Assembly: GCA_016859345.1 (NCBI GenBank)
Contig: CM029111.1
Coordinates: forward strand, 13,023,714 to 13,087,713
Direction: 5' to 3'
Length of the DNA: 64,000 bases
From: Istiophorus platypterus
Taxonomy: Eukaryota; Chordata; Actinopteri; Istiophoriformes; Istiophoridae
Within the stretch, counting starts at the first letter, position 1, and each line of letters begins with the position of its first letter. This document shows, in pieces, positions 1 through 13,215 of the stretch. The translations under genes and the position numbers were made by a program. The notes under the pieces are model-generated. The model saw nothing but the letters and a program-made list of their open reading frames with translations, was not told the DNA's origin and made no database searches.

Positions 1-3000
1 AATCCATTTGATCCTCTTTGCCAGGTTTGTTTTTTGTTGATTTGGTCAAATCCCTTTAGTATCAATAGGAAGCAAGGATGTTTTCCAAATTATATGACAC
101 TGCCCAAATCAATCTTTTCTTTACTTTGTTGCTGGTGGAGTATAAAAGCTGGTGGCAGGACACCATAGGCAGAAAAGATTATTCTGTCAAATGCTTTATT
201 ATTTGACACATACACTCACTTTAAAGTTGTCAGGAGCCATGTCACTTTTCACAGAGTGTGATCAATTGCAAAGGCAATACGTGCATTTAAAAACAAAGCC
301 AGGGATGACACAGGCAGCTGGGATACAAATGATCTGCTCTTCACTTCTGTCTCTGCCACAGAAGAGCAGGTGGATAAACTAAGGGGGGATATCACTCTCA
401 ATCTAAAAGGTTTTCAAATAAATCCAACTGGCATTTAGACAATTCAGAGAATTGTGTCGTTACCCCAACAATCTAGGTTGTATTGATTTACACCATGAAA
501 ATAAGAAATAAAAAACATCACTAACTATGAACTATTACCAGAACAAGCCCTCTAAACTTAAATTTTATTTTCCTTTTATCATAGAAGCAATCATCTTTTA
601 TTTCCCTGGATGGAATGTATCCTGCTCATTTAGTATTGTCTTATATACACCATTAAATATTAATCCATTCTTCTAAATGTGAATAAAATGTTTGGTATAA
701 ATACTCATTATTCAGCGGCTCATCTATTAATAATTGAAAACATGATGCTCTATGGCCCTACTGTGATCTGGCCTTTTGAACTGAGTTCCAAAGAACCAAT
801 CCCTGTATGTTTTTGGACAGGCCTTTTTCAAAGCATAAGCCCTGACTTTTCATAGCAGTAAAAGCATGATACAAATTTCATTAACAATGGCTCAGTTCAA
901 TGTCTCTCAGTAAGTCATGCCAGTGAGAGAGCAGGCACACCACCGGCATTCTGGATGGAATGCAGTCACTTATAATGTTAATAATTATATCCTTGTCAAA
1001 ATATCTGCTGTGAAAAATAAAGTCTCTTTTTCACAGCAAATATTTTGACTTGCCATAGTAGGAAAAGCACAGGTGCTACTAATTACTAACATTATTGATG
1101 CCTCTATTCTATTCAACTGTCCCAGTAAGCCAAAGGACTTGGAAGAGGTGTGGAAGTGTGTTTCCATTCACATGCTTTGCTTATAGTTAGGGACAGCACT
1201 GGCAGCTGTCTGGACCAGAGATGTGATGCTTAATGACAAAAAGGAGCAATCCCGTTTCAAGGAAACTTCATAATGCGTCCGCCTGCTGAGGTTTCTGTCC
1301 CTGGCCCCGTTCCCTCACTGTGCCGATGGAGCAGATTGGCAATCATATCGGCGTGTCAGGGAAAATTTATGTCACCAGGGCCGATGGAAGTGGACAAGGG
1401 TCTTGGCTCCCCTCACAGAGTGACTCCACTCTTTACCCCGGAGGGGTAGCAATATTGTTCCGTACTCACCCCAGGCCATGTGTAATCTTCTCAGGAGATT
1501 ACAACACTCCCCCTCTATCACCAAGGAATGCTCAAGTGCTGCTTGCAGTATGAGAGAATACAATACCCTGTCAGTTCCATTTTGCACTGACATCTTTTTT
1601 TCTTAACTGACGTGACTTAAGGGGGCTTAATTTGTGTAAGGCGTCTCTATAGTTTTTGGTTTTTTTATAGCATTAACATCATAGTCACTGTATGACAGGT
1701 CGTACTATTTATTTCATTTTGTACATCCTTGCTTTCTCATTTGAACTGACTAATTGCCCAACAAAACAATGTCCTACCTATGCGAAAACACTGATGTTGG
1801 CTAAAGCGACGCTAAACGAATGCTCTACTGAAAACATATGTAATTTGAAGTATTTTGCCTCCTATCTTGTGAGTAACGCTCACTTTCGTTAACCTAAAAA
1901 CCCAAAAGATCTGCAAGCATCTCAAATAAGGAGATTAATGTTGTATGCGCCCACATACAAACAACATATGTCATAACCCCATGTTGGGAAACATCATCCA
2001 TAACTGTTGACATGCTGGCCTGGTTCAAGGCCCTGTGGGCTATTCCCCTGCCAAACGACTCAGTCATTTGTGAAGCCTGAGAATGTAATGTCAGACAAAA
2101 CCTCAGGCAAATGTCTTTGAAGGATGACTGCCAGCTGTTTTTCCACTGTACATTCTTCGCCTTGTGTTCATCAACTTCAGAGAACCCCAGCAATTTTCTT
2201 CCAAGAGGCGTAATCAGTTACAGTCTTCTTTCTCCTTCATTCTAATTTATGTTTTTTTGACACTGGAATGCGGTGAAAAGATGGAGTAGGATCACTGTGA
2301 CACAGGTCTCGAGATTTTTTTTGATGGCCGTCAATTGTTCGCTCGTAAAACTCCAACTTTAAATCGAAGAAATCATGTTTCCACATAATTTTCCGTATTT
2401 GGTCTAGGCAGCTTCAATTGATATGTAAAGAATTTCATATTCATGTGTCAGTATGAAATACCTATTATATTTTCACGGCCCCTTTGCTGACTCACCACAT
2501 TCCCCACATCGACAAATCAGAGATGGACCGTGTATGAGCACTGGGATGATTATCATAAATGAAAAATCACTGGCAGGCATTTCCAATATGCTTTAGGATG
2601 TTTCACTTTGCTCCATAGTTGCTGCCTGTAGCTATATATCTGCTACCCAGCTGTGACTTGCAGCTGTCACTGGCTTCAGAGAGTACACAATCCTTATGCT
2701 GTTGTCTAAAACCTCAGAGTAAGAATATCTATACGCAGAATACATGGAAACCCATTAAGGGGGAATTTATATTAGTTGTATATCATAAATAAACATACAC
2801 AGCAATGAAAGCAGAGCTCAGGAGTGATGAACCCAGCACACGAGAATAAGAAAATATGAATAAAGGATACCGTGTGTCATCACCATGTCTTCTTATGTGA
2901 TGATCATGGGATCCTGTGTGCTGTGCAAACCTAAGTGCTTCTACATAATAAACCAGGGATTTACATGAACATATTTTCCTCTACTATTCACATACGACTT

Positions 3001-3285
3001 GCAGTATGTGTCCTACATTTTTAAAGCCTCCGTCATCACATGCCCCAGAAACCATTCCTCTCTCTATTGCTTTATTAGAAATTGGGTTCTCAGAATAAAA
3101 TATATTAATCATATTTTCCTTGATGGACTAAATTCAAACTGTGTAGGCTCAACCTTCATTATTGTGTGCTCCGCCTGAGGGGAAAAAAAAGAAGCCAAAA
3201 AACTGTAACATCGTTGCCCAACATTCGAAGTAACTTCAACAAATGATTCTCTTCTGTCTCCACTGTCATCTCTTCCATAATACAG
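1..3285 (+). other. grm4: grm4 intron (3' part)
   Basis: This is intronic sequence upstream of the TM7 exon. I see no exon of this gene in it: the large TM1-6 exon, which should give an open frame of roughly 300 codons, is missing. The DNA is mostly unique-looking and AT-rich. No repeat family was recognised. Confidence 0.75.
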
Positions 3286-3532
3286 ATGTACATCCAGACC
3301 ACAACTCTGACCATCTCCGTAAGCCTCAGTGCGTCTGTCTCTCTGGGAATGCTCTACATGCCTAAGGTCTACGTGGTTCTCTTCCATCCAGAGCAGAACG
3401 TGCCCAAGCGCAAGCGCAGCCTGAAGGCTGTGGTCACTGCAGCCACCATGTCCAACAAGTTCAACCCCAAAGGTGGCCTGAGGCCAAATGGAGAGGCCAA
3501 GTCTGAACTCTGTGAAAGTCTTGAAACACAAG
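3286..3532 (+). CDS. grm4: grm4 penultimate coding exon (TM7 and proximal tail)
   Basis: This 247-bp exon is bounded by an acceptor ending in TACAG and a donor ACAAG|GTTGGT. It enters in phase 0 and leaves in phase 1. It encodes TM7 (TTTLTISVSLSASVSLGMLY), then PKVYVVLFHPEQNVPKRKR and AVVTAATMSNKF. In this receptor family the proximal tail binds calmodulin and G-protein beta-gamma, which fits the basic KRKR cluster seen here. V-V-L replaces the I-I-L or I-I-I usual in mammals after PKVY. Confidence 0.93.
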
Positions 3533-6500
3533 GTTGGTATCACGCCTGATGGAGCAATAAAGAGAGAGGAAGGGCAAAAAAAAAATAACAACAACCTCAA
3601 CTATGAGTTGATTTTTACGCTGATGCAATGAGCTGTTTGTGCAAAAATAATAGCAGCTATAGAATAAACGTTTAATTGAAAGTAATTAACTCCTTTTAGT
3701 TGACAACATAATTGATGGCAATATTTTTTTGCACTCAAGCAGTTTTGGAAATTAGCAAGCATTATATGAGTATATGAGAAATTAGGCTGCTGTTTTAGTG
3801 CCAGCTAAAGTGCCATTGCACTGCGGCTTCTCTTTGAACATAAGCCACCGACAATGACTTAAACAGAACTGTATGAATAATTAGAGCTGATTTCAAATTA
3901 GCCCCTAGCTAGCACAGGATTGGGGTTTTCTCAGTTCCCCATTATTCAAAGGCTTTAATTGATCAGTAGAGAGCCAAAGTAATGCTTATAGCCTTCAGTT
4001 TATTAATATAATAAATACAATATATTACTCTTCTTAGAATAGGCGAGAATCAGTAATATTTTAAATATTGTTATGTTCCACACTGGAAATACAAAAAATG
4101 TGTTTAAAAAAGGCAAGAAGTAACTTTTCTGTCTCTCCAGGATAATCCAGCATGTTGAGTACATGGGGGAGAAAAATTGTTCTATTCTCACTAACTCTCA
4201 CCACGCTGGATTTATGAATCAGGAGGTGTGACGGGGTGCCCACACTATTCTGATTTTGAAAGCGACAAAAGAGACGGGTAGCTCAGTGTTGGAAAAGAGG
4301 ATATTTCAATCACCAAGATAAAGTATATGAGTAGGAAGTCCCTGTGTGGGGGCAGGCTTAAATCCAATCAAGCAACCCCACACGTTCTGATTACTGAAAG
4401 TCCTGATTTTACACTCTGACAAGCTGAACAGTATAGACTGATAAGTATTGGGACTACAAAGCCAGCGCCCACACTTGCATCTACAGTATGCTCTTTTTTT
4501 TTTCTTGACGTGAGAATGGAGTCGTATCTTATCCTATAATAAAGCCAATTTATAAGTATATATTTTCACCCTATGGTTTGAACTAACAAAAATGCTCTTT
4601 GTGCTTATGTGTCAGACTGTGTTGAGGGAGGGGAGCCTTGTGAGGGACTTTAGACTTTCAGGTAAACTGATTAGGCTATGACTTTGCCCGTTTGTTATCT
4701 GTAACCCCCGCGTTGATTTCTGCTAATGTTCACCACAACACCCATGCCTGCATATAGTGTACTATGCACAAAGCATCCCGGCTGCCCCTGGCTAAAATAC
4801 AGCACCCCGAATTGCACACCGCAGTAATCACGCCCTCAGAGATCCACCCCGACCAACAGACATTAACTTGGATAGACAATATTGGTGTGTTCTGCTGTAA
4901 AACGGCCAATCAGAGTGGTAGAGCCTATAAATGTGGGAAGATGACACCACTCTGCCTGAATGCAGGAGACAAGCGATAGCCATGTGTCCCCTGTAATTTG
5001 TTTCCCTGTTGACAAAAGAAGGAATATGTGGTAATGGGACAACAACAACAATAAGAGTGAACAGGAAAAGACAGATGGGTCTGCCAGCTCCAATTCTTTC
5101 TGGACCATCTATTCTTTATCTTGGCCTCGCAGCACATAAATATTCAAATAAGATTCATTTATCAATGCTTCTTTTGGGAGAGATGCTCTGGATGAAAAGG
5201 CGAGAATACCGCCCACATTTGCACACCCGTCGTGGCACTGACGAATATACAGAAACATTTACCATTACACATCTCTCCTCCACAGCACTTTTGCCCTGAC
5301 TCTGGCTTTCAGCGGTCTTCTGATTGGATTCATCCCCTCAGACATATTCAATCAGCCAAGGCTGCTGTGAGCAGATTGGCAGATTTGTAGTGTGATTACC
5401 TCCACCAAGCATGCTCGCTGAGGACAGTTTTATTTAAAAAATGACAAACAGGTACATGCTGACACTTGCGCACAGACATATGCGTGCAGACAAGCATGAC
5501 AGCACGCATACACACAGGTACTTTATGGTATGACAGTCACGTTTTGACCAGCGGTTCGGGCTTGTTGTGGTTCTCTGTGGTCTGCCCTCCAGACATATGT
5601 CTTATGTGTTTTATTCGCAGCTGAGATAAAATTCCAGGAAACAAACAAGAATAATAAAGAATAACGAGCACTACTATCAAACACTGATGACAACGCTTAT
5701 AGTGCCAAGTCAGATCACATATTGTCTTAATGGCATTTTATATCGAATATGCTCTACAATTCAAAGAGGTGAGACACTGACTGCTGCATGCGTTGCTTGG
5801 TGCACAGAGAAATCTCAGGTCTTTGCATGGGGTATAAGACTTGCATTTGAATGAAGATTATTGCATTTGATAACAATGTTGTGATCTGCTTGGTGCAATT
5901 TTTGATAAAATTTCAATAGTATAATCAGCTGTGAGGAAAACATTATGACAATTTCCCTGATTTCATGAATACTGTAATAGCAGGTACTTACACTGGTGTG
6001 GTTATTGCCACAGCCAGTGAATCTGACTGATTCCGCATCAGTGTCTTGAACAATATTTAATTTGTGGTGTTTCCAAAATCTGCTGTGTTACAATGTGCTA
6101 TAGCAACCAGTTATTCAATTGCAACATTCAATAGAAGATTTCTTTTTTCTCCACACTTACGAATTAGTGTAAGATTTGCTTCAGAGCTGAAACAACTAAT
6201 CAGTAAGTCGACTTGGATATCTGCTTGAAAATGACTGAAACAATGAATCAGCTATCAAAGTTTGTCCTCATTGGTTTTCTGCCAAATATTCTCCGATTCC
6301 ATTCTTTCAACCGGGACGATTTCTCTGTGTAATATTGTTGTAGACTGAATATCTTTCGGTTTCAGGGTTGGTTCAGCCAAAAAAAGCCCAAAAAGACTTA
6401 AGCTCTAGGAGAATTTGAAGAGAAGTACTTTTTAATTTGTAATAGAGTTAAACAGGTGTTTGAGAACTTGAAAGAACAGTGTGCAGACTGATTGATGATG

Positions 6501-6877
6501 ACAATAATTATTAGTTGCAGCCCTAAACTATCAAATGTCTCTGTAAAAGTTACATTTCTACTGCCTACAGCTTCACCAATGACACATTTCAGTTTACATG
6601 CAAAGACAGAGGAGATGCCATTTCTGTAAATACAGTTCTTACCCTGGAACATCCTGCTATTATAATTGGTTCCACCTGCACTCATCTATGAAGCCATCCA
6701 TATATAGAGCTTCCCATCAATTTGGACTCAAACATGCGGCCTGACAGATTACAGTTTCACGCCTATTTGAATCTCACCCGTTTCCTTTTTAACCCTTTTC
6801 TTCTTTCTCCTACACCTTCCCTCACAGTGTTGGCCTCCAAGCAGACATACATAAGCTACAGTAACCATGCCATCTAA
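3286..6877 (+). CDS. grm4: Metabotropic glutamate receptor 4, C-terminal part (two exons, 5' end outside window)
   Basis: This is the 3' end of a class C G-protein-coupled receptor gene for a presynaptic Gi/o-coupled group III metabotropic glutamate receptor, which in the known family lowers cAMP and neurotransmitter release. Two exons are visible, 3286-3532 and 6828-6877, joined by a GT-AG phase-1 intron. The joined product runs from TM7 (MYIQTTTLTISVSLSAS) through the tail motif HPEQNVPKRKRSLKA to the C-terminus VLASKQTYISYSNHAI followed by TAA. The blocks MSNKF and RPNGEAKSELCE and the ending NHAI favour grm4. Grm8 normally has MQSKL and ends in NHSI, and grm7 ends in NLVI. The large exons for the Venus-flytrap domain, the cysteine-rich domain and TM1-6 are absent from positions 1-3285, so they must lie further upstream. 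Teleosts can carry duplicated receptor genes, so paralogue identity is less sure than family. Confidence 0.9.
3533..6827 (+). other. grm4: grm4 last intron
   Basis: This intron of about 3.3 kb has GT-AG ends and phase 1. It contains one recognisable dispersed repeat (6182-6524, listed separately). The remainder holds short chance ORFs only. Confidence 0.85.
6182..6524. repeat. Degenerate TIR-bearing dispersed repeat (non-autonomous DNA transposon type)
   Basis: The left end reads AGAGCTGAAACAACTAAT. The right end is TTAGTTGCAGCCCT, whose reverse complement, AGGGCTGCAACTAA, mirrors the left end, so the copy has imperfect terminal inverted repeats. Internal pieces such as ACTGAATATCTTTCGGTTT resemble the abundant teleost repeat that begins with GGGCTGCAACTAA. 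The same family appears at 43597-43775 and 55590-55665. It is assigned from memory of common fish repeats. Confidence 0.6.
6828..6877 (+). CDS. grm4: grm4 terminal coding exon and stop codon
   Basis: This exon is very short. It follows a pyrimidine-rich tract and acceptor ending CTCACAG. The first two bases complete the codon split at 3532 (G + TG = Val), and then 15 codons read LASKQTYISYSNHAI before TAA at 6875-6877. The ending matches the conserved C-terminus of the grm4/grm8 tail, and the phase agreement with the previous exon supports the call. It is too short to be found by ORF length. Confidence 0.92.
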
Positions 6878-9800
6878 GACGGAGACAAACGGTGGAAGCA
6901 GAGCAAGGGCCTGCCTGAGGAGAAATCACCTGATTCCGGGGAATACTGGGGAAATACTGGAGGACTTCAAAGCTTTTACAGCAGAGAGGACTGGGGTGGA
7001 AAGATGGGAATTTGTCACTCCATAGAAAGGATGTCATATTTTTCTAGAGAACCAGGTAAAGGCTCGAATGCCAAATTTATGAGAAATTAGTAGATTCGCA
7101 GGAGGGAGTTGGGAGATGTCAGGGCGACGGGACGGTTAATTTTCCTCTTCCCACCCTTTCTGAGACACAAGAGAACGTTGAGCAGTGACGTTTCCAGGCG
7201 CAGGCCGAGCGAACCACCTGGAGCCTACGGTATGTTTTCCTTCTGAAGTGTATAGCACACAGTTTCAGTTCCCTCTGAGGCTGATCCGTTTGTCTCATTT
7301 TAACAAAAACAGGGGAAAAAAAAGTGTTCCGTTTTTGCTCTAGTCAGATGCAGTTGACAAGATGAAACAGTATAAAAAATATAGTCATTATTTTTGGCTA
7401 CTGGTATTATTGGAGTTGAAAGCTGCAGTACTCTTCAAACTGTACATGCCTTACTACAGTACATTTCAGTATTCCTCCATGAACTAACCATATCCGAAAC
7501 ACCTGAAAATAAAGCAGTGGGTCATCCCAGTTTCTTTTTAATAAATGTTTCATAATTATGATGACGACGCCATCATCTTGGCCAACCTAGTGTACAGTCC
7601 CAGAGCATGCTTGTGGGAGCATCACGTGTACTGTGCTGTGTTGTCAACGTCTATGGAATGTAACATTCGTCATGGTTGTCATTCACAGTGGAGATGTCAT
7701 TTTGGCCTATTACCCACTGGGTTACCCTCTGCTGAATAAAGAGTAATTTCAAATGCGAAAAGGAGCCAAAACCTTTATCGTTTACACCACACTCCATAAA
7801 TGCCAGCCAGGACTCGGAGACTTGACGAAGCATACTTTAAACATCCGAGATTTATTGGCCCTTATTTATCATGCGCTTGTTGAAGCCTTGTCACAGTCAG
7901 GCAGTTGGATGAGTGTGAGAAACTGCGGGATTCATTTAACTTCCGACCCATCCAACATTGACGGTGCAGTTCTTGTTATTGATGCAATTATCCAACATGT
8001 TTCCATGTTGCCCTGTGTTTTCTGTATTTGTGTGCGTCTATGTTTAGAGATATAGAATTCTATCCCAAGAATACCTCCTTGCTTTTTACTGTTGTGGGGC
8101 TAGGATCATTCAGTTAAGGCAGTATCTTCTGTCAGTAAGCGTAATGCTTGATGAAATGCTTGATTTTTGAAGAAATAACAACAGGCCAGTCCGCTGTCAC
8201 GTCAGATACATAATATATTTAAAGCTTTATAGTTAAGAAAATGACAGAATGCAAGGGAAAGTATTACACTGGGACATGCCGTGATTTGTGCTAGATGCAC
8301 AGATTACCTGCGCTTCTTGCAAATGTTTTGAGTTTGTTTTTTTTTTCCCACAGATTTTTTTCCTCTTCTGTGTCATGAATTTTGAGGGTGTAGTAAAAAT
8401 GATTAATGAGCTTTAAAAAGTACTTTGGGAGCAAAATTAGGTTCGTCGTGAAGACCCATTTGGAAGAGTTGCAAGCACAGTTCCATCAAAGAGCCAAAAT
8501 GTTCAAAGATAATGAGGTGGATGACATATGGTACGAGGCATTTCCTAAGGAGTATTTTAGTTTTTAACAGACTCTATATAGCCTGTGCTGCTACATTTAA
8601 AATATTCACCACAATCCGTGGGAATAGGATGTTAGTAACTGTCAGATTTTCGCACACGCATATGTGAAATAGCCATTTCATTTAGCCTACGCAAACTGTG
8701 TTACAGTAAACCTGCATTAAGTGACAGTGTCGACATAGTGTGAATGTCACTGAGAATTAACACTAAACTCTGCAGGTATATGCAGCTTTTTGCCTCATTC
8801 AGCTCATTATTTGGCTTGTTTATCCAACATACAGACTATAGGGTAGAGGCTAAAGGCTGTCAACAAGCCCCTGCAGGGCTCTATGCTTACATTTTTAAGG
8901 GAATCCATTCTCAACTTAGTCATGGAATTCATGAAAGCTGGCATCAGCAAAAATGAGAAGCTGCTACCTAAATGTTGTGTACACTTAGCTTGTGTCAGAT
9001 ATTACCACTTCTACTGCTGATATCAATACTTTATATGTACTTAAGTGATCTTCCTCTTATTGGTTCTTATTTTATTACTAATAACAAATTTTAAAAGGGA
9101 ACATATTGAGAAAAGGAACAGAATATTTATATTTTACATATAAGAAAATACTATTTCTGGAGCAGCAATATTAAAATCTACAACAACAAAGTCATTATCT
9201 AAACTCATTAATATTTATCTCCTCAGTAATACATGTAAAACCTGAATGAAACAAATAATATTCCTGACATCAAAACACAGGGTGAAGAGCATAGAAATCA
9301 ATCACTATGTGGATTCATTGCTGGGACGGAACCACCGGTACAGGCCAGAGGACCTAGTTTGGGAGAGTCTGAGAGTCGACAAGAGCTCACTCAGTTTTGA
9401 GAGATGTGTCGATCCAGGCTAAACAGTTAAACTCCATACAATCAGCTTTAGCTTATTCACAGCAAATTGCGCTCGGCCTAACAAGCTTGCAATGGTTAGC
9501 ACATAGTCTATGGGCAGAGCTGAAAATATTTCTTCTCAAAAGTTAAAGCTTGTTTTTATAGATTACTCTTACTGAGCCTTTTTACTCACTAAGGTTTCAT
9601 TGCAAGTACAGTAACAGGCATCCTTGCTGTCGGTTCACCCCAGTGTCGCGCTCTCCACCACGGCCTCTCCCCTCTGCCGTCGGCTCTGTGTGTCGACAGC
9701 AGAGCGGAGAGAGATGAAAAAGACAGAGGAGATGCTGCTAAAACCCGAACCATATCTTCCAATCTGCTAATCTCTCTCACTGGTCTCTTCAATTTATAAT

Positions 9801-11150
9801 AAAATGCTGGTCTTTACAATTTTTTAGAGTCAGTTTGGAACCACCATCCCTAGGAGCTCTGAGTCACTCACACCAGTGTGACCAATTAATTCTTCATATT
9901 CACACACTACTTTTCACTTGTATATGCAAGAAATTTCTTCACCTTCTCCAACGATGGCACCACACCTTCAGTAAAGATATGCAGCAAACCAGTGACTGAT
10001 TTAGAATCTCGCAAGTTAAAGATCCAAATGTTTTTGTTTTGTTTTTTTTTCCACAGGAGTTTGTTTAAACCAAAACAGAGCTCAAAGGTCAGTGAATATT
10101 GGATTTACATTTGTCAGATGTTCAGAAGGATGATCGCGTAGGATACCTATGTTGTTTTGGGTATGTTCAAATAGGCAGGTCATCTTAATGAGCCAGTGGT
10201 GTCTGAGGTTTCTGTTTCTACTTTTATTTTAGTGTTTCTGCCCTAAAGTGGTAAAAAACAAACACTAAAATCAGCTTTAAACCTCTACAGAGATGAAAAT
10301 TACTTCTCAGTCTAACAGACTTTGAGACATTTCCCCAATACTGACAACCTTTAGATGAAATAGGACAATGCATAGCTGCTCGATAAATAAGGGTCAGTGC
10401 CTTCATCTTGTGCCTCATACCCATTGAACTGCCCCTGCCATTCTTTCCACGGATGCTTCATGTGTCGCATCCATTACCTCACAACTGTATTCTGTTCAAA
10501 CATAAGTAAGAAAGGACTCAATCTACAATTTACAACTGTGTGTGCAACTTTCATTTCTGTCTCCAGTCTCCAAAGTGTTTGTCATAAACAGTGACTCTGG
10601 AATTTGTCTCATTAAATGTTATCCTCAGCAATGCAAAAATCTGTATGTTGCATGTCAGAACCCATAACGAGTCATGTGAACACTTTAAGAGAAAGGTGTA
10701 ATGTCCAGAAGGAAAACTACTGCAGAGGATTATAAATAATTAATATTTTGATGATTCTCTCAGCTCTCAGCTTCAACAAAGTCTAAGGTGTTGCCGCAAA
10801 TGTTGTTTCCTCATCTTTTGATAAAGTATTGTTTGTGGGATTGTTTGTGTTTGTGAATATGATGATTTACTGCTTTTTTGCCACAACCCCCTTTTTATTT
10901 TTCTAAAACACTTTGTCTGTGTTACAAAATAGAATATGTAAGTGCTGACTGAAATTAAATGGCAAGTTAATGTACGTTATTAAAATGGATTGATCATGTC
11001 TGCTTTATGTACTGAATTATTTAAAAAAAGAAAGATAAAAAAAGAATTACAGTGCCTGGATATTTATGAATTATCTATAGAAAAAAAATGTGTAGAGCAT
11101 GTTCATTTTTATACAAGATATTTCTAATAAAAGACTGTTTTGCTAACAAA
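6878..11150 (+). other. grm4: Probable grm4 3' UTR and downstream flank
   Basis: After the stop codon there is no further coding sequence. AATAAA hexamers occur at about 7508, 7735 and 11126. The last is followed within about 25 bases by a GT-rich stretch (GTGTTGCTGTTTC), the usual arrangement of a strong polyadenylation site. The 10.8-11.15 kb part is T-rich and AU-rich in the manner of a distal 3' UTR. The UTR may therefore end near 7.5-7.8 kb or near 11.15 kb; the sequence alone does not decide. Confidence 0.45.
11126..11131 (+). terminator. Candidate distal polyadenylation signal AATAAA
   Basis: AATAAA is followed by AGACTGTTTTGCTAACAAAG and then GT-rich DNA. Of the hexamers downstream of grm4 this has the best downstream-element context. 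It is an inference without transcript data. Confidence 0.4.
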
Positions 11151-12837
11151 GTGTTGCTGTTTCTTCTTTGGCAGCATGTTTCATTAGTAGTTCAGCTTCT
11201 AAGTACCAGGTAACGGCCACAATCGTCAACTGAAATAATCCTTTTTACTCCATTCTGCACATGGACACAATTTGCAAGACCAAGGCACACACATGCTCTC
11301 TGTTTGTAAATGATATGTAAATATAAAAAAAAAATAACATTACCTTTGGAAGGACATTTAAACTAGCTATTAATCTGTCAGTACCTGCGATGAGGTTTCA
11401 GATTGCTGTTATAATTAAAGCTGGAAAACATCAGTTTTCTATTATTATAGCAAAAGAAAAATAATCAGCAACTCTGTATTCCTAAAGTTATTTATCAAGA
11501 AAGAAGTCCAACTACTCTCAGAGATTCTCCGATGTGAAGACTTTCTTCTTTTCTGTGTTTTGTATCATTGTAAAATTAATAACTTTAGTTGATCTAAAGA
11601 TGTCACATTGAGCTCTAAGGGCATTTTTCAGTATATTCTGACATTTATAGGCTAAATGAATAGTCACTTAATGGAGAAAATAATTGGCAGATCAATCAGC
11701 GAAATAAAAGTTAGTTGCATAATACAGTATATGCATACAGCATGTACCATGATCAATTTCTGTCTTTGTTGGCTTTAATGGTTTGACAAATTCAGGTTAC
11801 CCTATGTGATTGCACTCCGAGACTGGTGATTTATAAAGACTGATTTATAACATGATTTATAAAGACTGAAGAAAAAGCCACATTCAGATCACACACAGCA
11901 CCTCACATTTCACTATCTTAGCTCTAGGATGGCCCAGAGCTCCAACATGGCCTTTTATATCCCATGAAAGAATCAGAATTTCTTATCCCATAATTCCGTT
12001 TCTCAATCGTAAAGTCATGTGATTTGCCAGAGAAGAGGATGTCTGGGGGCTGGAAAAGACAATTAGTTAAAAATGCTGAATTGGAAAGTAACAAGGGGAA
12101 GATCTCAGGCCATTTTTAAGCTCGGATTTACTTTTCAATCTCCTCCTGCATCACTACATTGACAACTATGCAGAAATTGTAATGAAACATGAATATAGCG
12201 TAGAATGACATGCTATGTGTCTAGTGTGGGGTTCACCGGTGACCAGGGAAACCACAACCCTAAATTTGGTTTAATGGTGGATCAATATGGTCAACTACAC
12301 CTGCGGCATAAGCCTTGAACAAACTGAGAAAATATCATACCATCTATAAAAGCTGACAGAATTATGTTCCACTCTAAATGAAAAGTAGAGCTACTCAAAC
12401 TATCTTTGGAGTGGATTTACTGCAGTTGAAACTGCCACCTGGGTGATCGCTGATACATCACTATCATCAGCCTTGTGTTTTTGTTTTTTTAAGTGGATCC
12501 CTTGCCCTGCACAATTAGCAAAACAGAAGCTCATACAAAATTATATCGCCTCTCCTTCTCTGTGATAGAGACCGAGACCGCCTAAGGAGGGAATGTGCAT
12601 TTTTCAAGCAGCCCCCCCCCGCGGCTGCTTACTTCCCCAGACAACTGCAAAGTATTTCAACAGCAGAAAAATCTCTCAAACTAATGGCTGTTGTTCAATG
12701 AGAGCATCGCCTTAATTTTCTTACTCTTTTTCCTTGGAAGTGAGTATAATGTCCTGACTAAAACCTCAGCAAGGAGTGGGCTCTTAATCTGCTGTCCATT
12801 TGGTTTCACTAAATTCACACAATCTCAGACACACTCA

Positions 12838-12840
<3 letters not shown>

Positions 12841-12894
<54 letters not shown>
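12841..12894. repeat. (CA)27 microsatellite
   Basis: This is an uninterrupted CA dinucleotide run of about 54 bp. It is flanked on the left by imperfect CACTC units and followed by TTTGTACACAC. It produces a spurious Thr-His ORF. Confidence 0.97.
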
Positions 12895-12896
<2 letters not shown>

Positions 12897-13084
12897 TGTA
12901 CACACTCCTCTTCAACAGCTGTGCCTGTCGTCCCTTGGCATCGATTAAAAACGATTTAATCCGTTATTGTTAAAATCATCACTTCAGTTCCAGCTGTAAA
13001 CTAAAATTCTATAGAAGACACCTCTGTGACATCCGTCACACCAGGGACCAGGATTTGCATCCATGGCACTAGCTGTGTTGAGTT

Positions 13085-13215
13085 TCAGGCAACAAAAGTG
13101 CTTTGGTTTAGGTTAAGGGAAAGATTGTGGTTTTGGGTAAACGTAAGTGAAGATGTTGTGTCTTTTACTATATTAAACCAGAAAACGATCTTTTCCCAAA
13201 CTTAACCAAGTGCGG
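13085..13215. repeat. Dispersed repeat with internal inverted symmetry
   Basis: The left part contains GCTTTGGTTTAGGTTAAGGG and AAAGATTGTGGTTTTGGGT. The right part, read on the other strand, contains CACTTGGTTAAGTTTGGG and AAAAGATCGTTTTCTGG. The two halves are imperfect inverted copies of one core. Related cores occur at 22390-22470 (reverse orientation) and 37575-37740. The core resembles a repeat common in percomorph genomes. Confidence 0.5.

Noticed and set aside
3109..3600. 163-codon minus-strand ORF
   Set aside because: Antisense shadow of the grm4 exon at 3286-3532.
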